Part shown: one piece after another, positions 54,690 through 64,000 of the stretch
Numbering within the stretch: the first letter of the stretch is position 1
Layout of the letters: each line of letters begins with the position of its first letter
Source: Melastoma dodecandrum
Lineage: Eukaryota > Streptophyta > Magnoliopsida > Myrtales > Melastomataceae
Length of the DNA stretch: 64,000 nt
Reading direction: 5' to 3'
Assembly (NCBI GenBank): GCA_029817715.1
Contig: JARUPY010000538.1
Location: 6,014,001 to 6,078,000, forward strand
The notes under the pieces: model-generated
What the model was told of the DNA's origin: nothing
Seen by the model: the letters and a program-made list of their open reading frames with translations, nothing else
Databases searched by the model: none
Made by a program: the position numbers and the translations under genes

Positions 54690-56900
54690 TGAGTATGATA
54701 TGGAGTGAAGTATATACTCGTCCCTCTGCAAGAATATGAAGATGTTCGATTACAAGTTGAATATGCTCTTACAAATCGAAGCATATTCATTAAGCGTATG
54801 TCCTTGGAACAAGGGATGTGTTTTTGGTTAAAAATTCAACTATTGTTGTCATTAAGCATACTCCAATTATTGTATACTAACCTTAGATAGAGGAAGTTCA
54901 GCCAGTGGGATGGTAAAGATGGAATCGATTGGAGAATGTAGTAATCCCATGTGTCTTTAATGGAGTTTGATGTTGATATTGCTATGGATGATGAAATGTT
55001 TAATGATGTGAAATTTGATTATGAATTACGAGAGGAAGAGGTCGGGTCATTGCATTGGAAGAGTAATGCTGAAAAAGGAGAAGATGTCCGGTAAACGGAT
55101 TAAGAAACTGTTAGCATTTTATGGTAATGTTGTTAGTGAAAGAAATTCTATTAATGATGAATATGAGAATGACCCTATTAAGAATGAAGGAGAATTTGTG
55201 GACGAATTCAGTAAAAGGATGCGTTTCAAAGTTAAAGAAGAGCTTTTTTGAATTGTAAACAACTATCATATAAAGAACCACTTCATTTACAAATATTTAT
55301 ATATGATAAGAAGTTATGAACCAATTTTTATTAAGACAAAGAAAAATGTTGTAAATGAAGATTATGTGCCAAAAAAAGGGCATGTGATATGAGTTTGAAG
55401 TTACAATTATGGAGGACAACATACTAGTCTCAATGCTTTCTTATCATGTGACCATATTCATTGGGACTCGAACTTTGTGGCATATATAATTACAACAATT
55501 GTCATGGAGACTCATCAGGTAAAATTGTCATTTCTATGAAACGTAATTAAGGAAAAATATGGATAAAATGTTCCTAAGAGAAGAATCCAGGATACAAACA
55601 GAAAAACAATTACACTTGAATATGGTGATCGGGGGAATCATATAATGAACCGCCTCGCCTACTAAATGCTATCTGTGAATCCAATGATGGTCCTTGTATT
55701 GATTGGGGGGTATCATCATCATTGGAGATGCGAGTTTCAATTTCAAAGTGTTTTTTTGGTGCTTTGATCCAAGCATTACTGTCTTTAGATATTGTCAACC
55801 ATTAGTTAGCATTGATGAAACCATTTTGTATAGGAAATATAATGCATAAGTCGCTGATAACATATAGTGTCATGGCATGAACTGCATTGTGCCTATTGCT
55901 TTTGTATTCGTGGATGAAGAAAGTTTCGAATCTTATGGATGGTTTCTAAAATGCTTGAAACGATATGTAATAGGCGAAGGGAGGGAAGGAATTTGTTTGA
56001 TTTCAGACATGAATTCTAGTATCCAAGCAGTAGTAAATGACATTGATGTCGATTGGATGGCACCATTTGCCCACTAGAGATTTTGTATTCGGCATGTTGC
56101 TGACAACTTTAATACTAGTTTAATGAATGTAGCCTACAAGCGAAGGCCTGTAAATGCCGCAAGGAAATGTCTGAAGCCAAAGTATTTTTTAATTATCATC
56201 ATTTGTTACAACATTCCACGAGGCAGCAGACATCTTCGAGGAGATGGAAATAGACAATTGCATCGAATTATGATGGTTTTCATCGTCACGAAATAAGGAC
56301 TTCGAATCTAAGTGAGCGTTATGGTTTTCATCGTCACGAAATAAGGACTTCGAATCTAAGTGAGCGTTACAACTCAATCATTCGTGGTGCTAGATCTCTT
56401 CTAGTTTCTACATACTTAGAAAGACGTTTTATAATTGTGTTACATATTGAATTAAAAGAAAGGACGAGGTGGATGAAGCAATTAATAGTGGCGAGTGATT
56501 CACTAAAGTTCGCATGGATCGTCTGAATAAGGGTACCTTGAAGCAAGACACTTTTATGTCTTTCTGGTTGATCGAGAACTTGGTCAATTTGTGGTTGAAA
56601 CTCGAGAAAATTTATTCAGAAGAATGTTTATTTGCGGCACAAGACGTGCATGTGCAAGAAATGGTAGATGTATCGCATTCCCTGTACTCATGCTCTCAAG
56701 TCTTTCGCGTTTGTCCATGTGGATAGTGCGGACTCAACAAAAAACTCTACACAAGAGAAAACCAAAAGGCAATATATTCATACAAATGGAATCATTTGAT
56801 TTTCGTGAAGGTTGGCTTGAGTATTGTTTCCTTAGAGTTACACCGGACTCGAACAAGGTCAAGTCAATAGGATGCTCATGATCTTCTCACATCCATAATG
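54690..56900 (+). pseudogene. Second MULE transposase remnant
   Basis: Plus-strand blocks in order are MKYILVPLQEYEDVRLQVEY (N-terminal module end), MDDEMFNDV (54985-55015), FSKRMRFKVKEELF (55200-55250), SIDETILYRKYNA (55805-55850), MNCIVPIAFVFVDEESFESY and CLISDMNSSIQAVVNDIDVD (55877-56077). Then RFCIRHVADNFNT (56080-56120) and a tandemly doubled GFHRHEIRTSNLSERY (56270-56370). It is related to the transposase at 37654-39902, but its second catalytic Asp region is ISDMN and frames break often. A region to about 56900 follows with FVKVGLSIVSLEL, not assigned. It is broken and inactive. Confidence 0.85.
56273..56368 (+). repeat. 48-bp in-frame tandem duplication in the MULE remnant
   Basis: Two copies starting ATGGTTTTCATCGTCACGAA (56273 and 56321) are almost identical. 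Each encodes GFHRHEIRTSNLSERY. As 48 is a multiple of three, the frame is preserved through the duplication. Confidence 0.92.
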
Positions 56901-57439
56901 AAATGTATGTAAGAAAGATAAGAAACAAATCCACATGTGAAATTTATTGACAAGAAGATCGCAATCGCGTTGTTGCCCTAATAAATAAGTATTGTACTAG
57001 ATTTGACTGGCCTTTAACTTGATATTTTTTATATTTCTTTTGTTTTTAAAATGACTTGATTTTTTTCATTTTCATTGCCTCGGGATATGGAGTCAAGACG
57101 ACATTGAATCGATGTATCACATGACCAAGACACGCACCCTATTCGACGCTCTCAAGACAAAAATCGCGAAAAACTTATATTCGAGTGATTGTTTGGACTC
57201 TCGAATATCAAGACCCTCTGAAGATGGCTGTGCATTTACCATCGCTCGGTATCAGTGGCTCGCCAGGTTCACTGTAAACATACATCTAAAAAAACATCTT
57301 GAGGTACAAATGCTAATAAAGACCTTTTATTTTAAGGCTAGACTTGTATAAACCAAATACTCATGATTCTTTATTGACTTAGAGTAACTCAATGACCTAC
57401 CACTTGTAAAAGTAGGATATTTGGCAAGGGCCAAGAGCT

Positions 57440-57927
57440 ATAGTTAGTTATTGTTTCTGTTCGCTCTCCGGAAGTGACCGCGGATAAGCCAGATCCAAAC
57501 ACGTCGAAAATCTCTTGCACTACGGACAACTGGTGTCCGAAGGAATCGTTGAATGTGTGGTCGCCGTATGAAATGAATGAAAAGAAGGAAGACAGCGGAT
57601 GAGCAGCCTTAAGCGGAAACACTTACGGATGTCATCGACGATGCCTTCGAAAGTGAGCAAGAACGCATGAGCACAAAGAGAGCCTGAACGCTGGAATGCT
57701 TGAAAAGATAAATTGACAATATATCCGTCTATAGAGAGGTGTTTTGTACAATGCCTAAGAACAAGTATTTATACCAAGCTAGACCTACGTATATATGGTA
57801 AAGAAATATTGCACATATATTACGCTTCCTTTGCTGCCGGTTTTCATGGAATATTTTCTTTCCATATGAGGTATCTTGGCAACAATCTCCTTCAAAATCC
57901 TGAGATTTTCTGGAGTCTTCTTTAACA
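57440..57927 (-). repeat. Inverted copy of the Tat LTR
   Basis: The reverse complement of this segment matches 31290-31743. Blocks are TTCTTAGGCATT, CACCTCTCTATAGAC, the GGCGACCACAC string (57555-57565) and GTGTTTGGATCTGGCTT. It starts (minus) TGTTAAAGAAGACTCC at 57927. The final shared bases are near 57440 (GAGCGAACA), the same end as the 31.7-kb copy. Both copies stop matching their flanks there, which supports an LTR end at that point and not at the GGCGACC site. Confidence 0.75.
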
Positions 57928-58664
57928 GCTAAGTTGATCGATCGTGTCGCCCTTTGACCTTCACTGTAGAGTTTCTTCTCAACCAACTATCGCTTGTAGC
58001 TTGCGCTGTTCCTTGTCACCGTCGTCGGGTATCCCTGTTGCTTGGTGGCCGCTTCGCCCAGCAAGCCTTCGCCTGGTGTGTTTCCGTTGCCACCTCCTTA
58101 CTGGATTCCCGTCTTTTGGGCCTGCATTCTGAAACGTTGATCCATAGATGAGACCGAGATCTGTGGCCCAGAATTTCTGTTGTTAAACAATTTCCATATT
58201 TTTTGTTTTCTCGTTTGAACCCTTCATTGATAAAAGTTGTTTGTTTGTTGCCAAATCTATTGCCTCCGCATTGAGAAGGAAGGACGCTTTCAGAGGCGAA
58301 AGGCCATTGGGAGATACCGTCTATGATCCATGGATCTACGATCAGATCAGAACGAAAGGCTTATGACCTTAAAGAATGGCCGAAAACTAAGCGAAGCCTC
58401 AACACCAAAGTGAGCGAACCATACTATACCGCTTCAGGTCACTTATCAGGCTCCGCTTCCAACACTAGCTCCCTTTCGTATTGGCCTAAGCGAGGCCTCA
58501 AGGTAATTTCTTCTTTTGTGAAAGAACCAAGTTGCGTAGCCTTAATTTTTTTAATGTCAAATACCATATGCTATGTGCAAATTCTCATTGGATCAAATGG
58601 TACAAACTCAGATCGTCCTTCGCCTGGTTCTCTTTCGAATTCAATTCGACTTAAAAGTTGTTAA
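57928..58664 (-). repeat. Tat sequence upstream of the inverted LTR
   Basis: Reverse-complement blocks GAATGCAGGCCC and GGAAACACACCAGGCGAAGG match 31090-31160, just before the other LTR. The rest to 58664 is G/C-patchy with repeated GAGGC and TTCGC motifs, as in the Tat untranslated region, with no protein homology. Only the 3' end of an element is here, so it is truncated. Confidence 0.6.
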
Positions 58665-58699
58665 GGGCTTTAAGAAATCTGTGATTGTTTGCATTTTTG

Positions 58700-58980
58700 T
58701 TTAAATAACTTTTTTAAATGAAAAATCCTTTTTTAAAAGAAAATATTTATGTAGACTTCTTCTAGCTAACGAGCTCTGGAGTGTTTTTTAACGCCACACG
58801 TATTTTCTTTCTAAAACCGAGCTCTAATAAACTCGGACATTTAGAAACACATGATTTGAAGCCTCTCTTTGTTTTGTGATGTACGCATGTAATTTAGTAA
58901 TCCCTAATTCTCGAACCCAAGCGAATCTCTATAGCTTTTATAAATTGAACTTTAAAATAGGTTAATGGCGACTCCTTCAC
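58700..58980 (+). repeat. Possible LTR end with a tRNA-Arg-type primer site
   Basis: TGGCGACTCC at 58966-58975 matches the first ten bases of the Arg-tRNA primer site used by Tat-type elements, following a T-rich segment with a TATA-like TTTTATAAATTG (58937-58948). No partner LTR was found. It could equally be chance. Confidence 0.3.
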
Positions 58981-59039
58981 GTTTTCATAATTTGAAGCCT
59001 CATCGTCAAAGGTTCATCCAGGTCCTTCCATTTTAGATC

Positions 59040-59275
59040 GGTTCAGATCGAGATTAACCCATGACAATACTCATCAAGAGGAAATCCATGATCAACCGTT
59101 GGATGAACATCGAGAACATGAGGATGTAGCGGATGAAGATGAGGAAAATGAGGACCTCGTGGATGCAACATGTGCATATGATGAACAAGATGACCTTGGG
59201 GATGATGTCAACCATACCACATTTGCCATCGAGGAACCGACATCATCTAATATCTACCTTAATGACTGAAACCTA
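59040..59275 (+). pseudogene. Acidic tail of a second PMD domain
   Basis: A plus-strand frame reads THDNTHQEEIHDQPLDEHRE, then HEDVADEDEENEDLVDATCA and YDEQDDLGDDVNHTTFAIEE to a stop at about 59270. The acidic, His-dotted composition matches the tail at the left end of the window (1-150, minus). There it follows a PMD domain of the first MULE. It is likely the C-terminal end of the MULE-PMD remnant whose transposase lies at 54690-56900, now separated by Tat sequence. Confidence 0.55.
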
Positions 59276-59329
59276 CAAACCTCATAATGCTGAAAAGTTT
59301 GTCTATTTGTGCTGTTGTTTGAACAATGT

Positions 59330-60040
59330 CATTTGATTTTCGCTTAAACAATCGTTTTTCTTTCATTTGATCACTATCATTTTATTTTTGCTTTAACAAT
59401 CTTCTCATTTTCATATATGAAAATGATTTCATTTCAACAATAAGGATTTCTTTTGTGTAATTTTTTTTTTGGGGGGGGGGGGGGGTAATGCAAATTAAAC
59501 ATTTAACACCATCAATGGGGACGAAGAAGTAGCGGGTGTCAAATTAAACTCGTACCCAAGAACAACGACTTCCAAATACTTAGACAAACATAATAACTTT
59601 CGAGTTCCTGTGGTATGTCGGAGCAAACTCGCTTCCTAAACGGACAAGTACTTCAGTCCAGAGGAACAAGAAGTCTAGCCCACTGAGTTTCAAGAAAAAG
59701 ACTATGCTTGCTAATAACAAAAGCGAGCTTATGTGAGATGTTCGCGTACCTTAGACCCATTATTACAAATAGTGAGGTAATGTCTCTCAAACAAAACTCG
59801 ATGTTAGGCACATCTTTTTCTTCATAAATTTAAAAACATTGCCCACACCAACGAGTTTGGGAGAGTATTTAGAAATTTACAAACTTTCTCTCGTAAATAG
59901 GGAACTTTTTTGAAAAGTACAATACTATGAGAGTTGTCGTATAGATCAAATTAATATATAACCATCACATAATCTTGCATAAATTAGCAAGTGTTAAATG
60001 TCCATTAGACGTACAAACACTTTCTCATACCGGGCGAACA
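59330..60040. other. Intergenic DNA with a poly-T/poly-G tract
   Basis: No gene seen. A T-run followed by a run of about 15 G lies near 59461-59485. Otherwise it is AT-rich. Confidence 0.4.
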
Positions 60041-60049
60041 AGTTCCGGA

Positions 60050-61240
60050 TGTAGGGGTGAGAATCGGTTTTCCAAACCCGAACCGAACCGAATACCGAAA
60101 TTCTAAATTTCAAACTTTCAAATTTTCGTCATTCGAATACCGAACCGAATTTCGAACTTCAAAATATCGAAATACCGAAATAATTTCAGTTGTTCCGTTC
60201 GGTATTTGAATATTTCGAACTTTTAATTGGCTTGAATTATGGGCCCATAGCCCGTTAAAAGAAATACAACCCATAAATTTCAAATGCCCGTAAAAATCAC
60301 ACAATAGATCAAATTAAATTAAAGCGCACAAAAAATCACACGGCACACCAATAATCTGAAGCAACAAAGCAACCTAATCTTATGCAAAATTATGGTAACA
60401 AAGCATGACAATAAACTAGATAAGAAGTGAGATTTAGAGGTTGGGGCAAAATCAGCCAGATGGAAGGAACAAATGGAGAAGGAATTCTCACGGGGGAGAC
60501 GATGTTTGGAAACTGTTCATGCCAAGACGGAGTAAAATGTAAAAAATAAGCATACTGACAGCCACAGAAGGTTCCACGACAACTACACAACAATATCATA
60601 CACATTTTTCAAGGACAACCTTTTCCACATGTGTAGCCATGTACCTCAAGAACAACCTTTTCCACATGTGCTTGAACTAAAAAAAAAGCAACAACATACG
60701 ATTAATCTAAAGCAACAACCACAAAAACAGATGCTTTAATTAAAAAAAAAAACTCAGAGAAAGGAGCACGAACGAGGCAGAGCCATGGAGCACAGAGCAT
60801 AGTCGTCGTTGGGGAGCGGAGTCGTCGCCGTCGGGGAGCGGAGCACAGAGCAGAATCGTCGGGTTGAGGAGTGGAGCACAAAGCTGAACCGTCGTAGTCT
60901 AGGGACGGAGCTGTCAGGCCGTGGAGGTTGGAGCACAGAGCAGAGCCACCGGGTCGGGAAGGACTGAGGAGGAGTGGCACCAGAGCTTTAGGTCGTCCGA
61001 TAACGTTTAAGTTTTGTGGGCCGAAGATTGGATGGGCATGGACAATGGGCCAGAAGTCCAAACGTGAAACGAGCCCAAAAATATTTGAGTTTGTTTAGAT
61101 TACCGAATTAATTATCTTAAAATACTGAAATCGAATTGTAAACCAAAATTAAAAAAAAACATAACACCTAACAAAATACGAATACTAAATATTAAAATCC
61201 CATGAATCAAAAAACTGCCCAGGTCTTACCAATTCGCATG
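60050..61240. repeat. Possible non-autonomous hAT-type element and imperfect repeats
   Basis: The left part has TAGGGGTGAGAATCGG followed by AACCCGAACCGAACCGAATA (60050-60095), a pattern common at hAT termini in plants. The right part ends TGCCCAGGTCTTA (about 61220-61232), which reads TAAGACCTGGGCA in reverse, another hAT-like end. The flanking 8-mers do not match, so the ends may belong to different insertions. Between them, 60770-60960 holds imperfect repeats with GGAGCACAGAGCAGA. No transposase is present. Confidence 0.4.
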
Positions 61241-61699
61241 TCCAATTCATCATCTTAAACATACTAATATGATTATGTACAAAATTCATTTATTGACTTT
61301 AATCCATCATCACGAAGATAAACTCACAGCTATGGCGCCAGGAGGAGGAAAGAATGATGAGTCTTAAGCGAATCGAAATCAAAGAACACAGAGCATGTAT
61401 TCTTCATCTACAGTTTCATTTGAGAGCTTAATTGAAAATATGCCAAGCATAAAATAATTATATAAATTAATTAACTAAATGCATTATAAATTGATTAAAT
61501 AAGTTAATTATATAAAATAATTAACTAAGTCAATTAAATAAGTTTATACAAACTTATTATATAAGTTAATTATATTATGTGAAGTTTTCATGTTCTAATT
61601 GTTCAAAGGTGAGTGACTGTACATTTTCAATTCCAAAAACTATGAAAATTCAAAACTTACCCGCGAGAATCTATCCAAATACCTACCTTAATATACCGA

Positions 61700-62535
61700 T
61701 TTAAGGTTTTACCCAAACCCAATCCTACGAAAACGGCGTGAGAATTTCTTTAAAACTAATCTTATTAAATTTGGGTTCTTAAAATGCATTACTGATATAA
61801 TAATACACTTCCACTTTGCAAACATGTTGGCCCAAAGTTTTGGGCGATGCAAAAGACTCGAGCTTTTTCCGGGGGTTGTCTTCCAACGATCTTTTTTGGA
61901 ATCAAATTCCATCGGACATCCTTCCCCTTTTCTCATTCCATCCCAATTCCCCCACATGCAATTTGCGTAGTTCTAAGGATAGAAGAGAACAAACCCAGTT
62001 CAATCACGGCAACTCCTCCCCCGAAAAATCCAATCTTTGCCTCCCTTCCCCTCTCTCTCTCTCTCTCTATCTCTCTGACCGCCATTTCGTCGTTATTCTT
62101 TCGGTTCCCTATGAAATGGAGGGAGGGCCCAGTTTCAACGCGTTCTATTGCTGAAGGAAGATCGATTGATTCGGGTAAAAAAGTTTCTAGCTTGCTTTTC
62201 TTTTCTTTTTAATATTCTGTTGTTGTATTTGGTTCTTGTAATGGCTGCATTATGATTTCCTGGTTGTGGGGATCCGTTTTTAACGGTTCTTGTCCCTTGT
62301 CGTAGTTGTTTCCTGCACGTGGTTCGGTTTGAATCTGCTGCATGTAGGTTGGTCGCACCGAATAGCGATCTAAACTTTTTTCCCGGTTTGTTGATTGGGG
62401 TTGGGATAGGTTGGGTGATCAGGGGAGTACGCTGACTTCACCGGCTCATTTGATCCTTGCAGGGTTCTTTTGTGGCTTGGCCTGTCCCAGGGAGTTAATC
62501 GACTCGAGGCTCGGTGCAGAGTGTAGGCCAAAAGG
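61700..62535 (+). promoter_or_regulatory. FAP2-like gene promoter and 5' leader with CT repeat
   Basis: Upstream of ATG 62536. A CT microsatellite (CTCTCTCTCTCTCTCTCTAT) lies near 62050-62075, typical of plant 5' UTRs. A leader intron between about 62170 and 62460 is suggested by T-rich DNA and a CTTGCAG acceptor at about 62456-62462, but this is not proven. No other gene is visible. Confidence 0.45.
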
Positions 62536-64000
62536 ATGAGGAGTAACAGATTGTGTTCTGATGGTTTAGATGGACGGTTTTCGGTCACCTTACCGACGGA
62601 ACCCTTTGTTCTTCATAGTTTAGGAGGTCATATTTGCTCCAGGATCAGTTCGTTGGTCGAGAATCCGATGCATGGGCCAAGAAGCCTCCAGGTTCCCGGA
62701 AGTATAGCTCTTCGGGAAACTTTTAGGAACATCGCTAGATTTGGGGATGGTTTAGTTTTATGGTTAAGAAGCGGAACCGGGTTGTATCAAGATGAGAAGG
62801 GGTCAGGTAGTTCGTGCAATCAGGAGGCAAGTGGCCGTAAGTTGGAGAAATTAGTTCGAAGCATTAGCAGTAGCATGGCTGACAACGAATATCTTAACCC
62901 CAGATCATTAGATAAGGTTAGGGGTTCAATGCTGAAACAATTAACCAAGGAGGCTGAAAAGCTACGGTTCCTTCCATTTCTCTCAATGGACGGAGTCCTG
63001 GTACCGGCATTTGGGACCATGTAAGCAATCTAAACCCTTCTGTTGCTTCTGCTGGAGAGTATGCATTCTCTGTCCTATAGATTGAAGGGATCTTTTTTAT
63101 TAATGCATTCTAGATCTTGGAAGATGCTGGAGAGTCCCCTGGGTAGTGCTGCTCTAAAAGAATTTGTCCCTGTTGATCAACTCCCCTGTGATTCTGAAAA
63201 TCAAGGGTGTTCCTGTCTCACAGTCCCTGACTTACCCCGAAAAAGATATGCTGTGGAACCTAGAACAGGGATTGAGTTTCCAGTTATGTTGGAGACCGTC
63301 CCGGCTGGAGAGAGATGCTCCAGCTTGACTTCAAAGGTCAGTTATCTCCGGATTGCCGACTCAACAATGTGAAAGGTTCTGTTGCAGTGTCAATTGAACA
63401 GACTGAGTTATTGCAATATCATATTTCAACTACCTCCTGCCTTTTATCTAGTATATATAATTTGAAGTATACATTGAATGCGTACTTCAGAAAATTTGAA
63501 TTTCTAGGTCTTACTATTTCTTTTGGTGCATAATTTGGCATTATGCACAGATGCAATTTTCAGAATAGATATTAAAGTTAGATAGCATTATTTGAAGTTC
63601 CAAGCTTACTTAGATGATTAGAGAAATTATTTATGTTTGAACAATGTGGGTGGCAACTTCTCATCCACAGAAATGTTAAATAGGGATCCAATCGGCAGAA
63701 TTTTCCTTACGAATCTGTGGCACTGTTCTTTTTGTTCAAATAAGTTTGTGTGATAACGTTTCCATTACAGATCCTTGTGGGTACGGGCTCCCGATCAATG
63801 AAGATAATCAAAATAAAGTCCTTGAAGGTTTATGCTTTTGGGTTCTGTGAGTAGATTTTGCTTGTGGTGTAACGTCTTTCCTTTTACTTCTCGATCATGT
63901 CACTAACTGTTTGACAATATTACTTTTCTTTTCTCAGACATTCACCCGAATTCAGTTTGTGAGAAATTAGGTCCGAGATATGCTTCAATTCCGACTGGAG
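62536..64000 (+). CDS. FAP2: FAP2-like fatty-acid-binding chalcone-isomerase-fold protein, 5' part
   Basis: Exons visible: 62536-63020, 63114-63336, 63771-63846, 63938-beyond window. The start MRSNRLCSDGLDGRFSVTLP is followed by FVLHSLGGHICSRISSLVEN, then RSLQVPGSIALRETFRNIAR. Later blocks are KRYAVEPRTGIEFPVMLETV, SSLTSKILVGTGSRSMKIIK, KSLKVYAFGFYIHPNSVCEK and LGPRYASIPTG. The latter half is the start of the chalcone-isomerase fold that in plastid FAP proteins binds fatty acids and does not catalyse isomerisation. AVEPRTGIEFP and the N-terminal region match the FAP2 branch (At2g26310 type). Exon phases agree (485+223=708 nt; the third exon ends one base into a codon completed by exon 4). Intron 1 could also use an acceptor at about 63080. 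The rest of the fold lies beyond the window. Confidence 0.9.

Noticed and set aside
54985..55251. Independent small genes in 54.7-55.3 kb
   Set aside because: The frames line up with N-terminal parts of the MULE transposase at 37.6-38.6 kb, so they are pieces of one dead gene.
60702..61061. 119-codon minus-strand ORF
   Set aside because: It is made of imperfect repeats (GSALCS) from a tandem repeat and has no homology.
60050..61240. One complete hAT element with both ends
   Set aside because: The terminal motifs are hAT-like, but the flanking 8-mers (TCCGGATG and CCAATTCG) do not match, so it is kept only as a low-confidence repeat.

Overview
The window is nuclear DNA of a flowering plant, almost certainly a eudicot. 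It shows intron-rich genes with GT-AG introns, plant-only gene families, AT-rich intergenic DNA and dense nested retrotransposons (Athila, chromovirus and Tat Ty3/gypsy; several Ty1/copia) plus Mutator-like (MULE) and hAT DNA elements. The species cannot be fixed from the sequence. No rRNA, tRNA or CRISPR was recognised.

Layout. 1-3 kb: eroded minus-strand MULE transposase with a plant-mobile-domain (PMD) tail. 3.7-7.9 kb: 5' part of an Athila element. 9.1-13.6 kb: decayed chromodomain gypsy element carrying a 178-bp hAT-type MITE. 13.7-16.5 kb: internally deleted copia. 16.6-17.3 kb: relic of a 3beta-hydroxysteroid dehydrogenase/decarboxylase-reticulon gene. 19.2-21.9 kb: ten-exon BRCT gene (+). 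22.6-32.0 kb: DYW-type PPR pseudogene (-) split by a Tat retrotransposon. 32.6-35.6 kb: CID7-like gene (-). 36.6-40.5 kb: well-preserved MULE with palindrome-rich terminal inverted repeats. 41.0-44.3 kb: second copia with both LTRs. 44.6-46.7 kb: antisense copia pieces around an LTR-like insert. 47.2-47.6 kb: COPT5-like copper transporter (+). 48.1-51.5 kb: complete nine-exon GCR1 (-). 52.3-53.8 kb: ARSK1-like receptor-like cytoplasmic kinase (-). 54.7-59.3 kb: second MULE-PMD remnant interrupted by an inverted copy of the Tat 3' end. 60-61 kb: hAT-like and repeat-rich DNA. 62.5-64.0 kb: 5' part of a FAP2-like chalcone-isomerase-fold gene (+), running off the window.

The host genes are single-copy plant genes rather than an operon-like system. 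From memory, their order (3beta-HSD/D, BRCT protein, CID7, ARSK1-like kinase, FAP2) matches Arabidopsis At2g26260-At2g26310. The local differences are COPT5 and GCR1 between CID7 and the kinase, and a TE-filled gap where GPA1 (At2g26300) would be expected. For the BRCT, CID7, GCR1, kinase and COPT5 genes I could build complete reading frames whose exon lengths sum to whole codons. I found no convincing new multi-gene system. The most notable signals are a textbook AT-AC U12 intron, a substituted splice donor in the same gene, the palindromic MULE termini, the Tat-split PPR gene and the GCR1/GPA1 neighbourhood.
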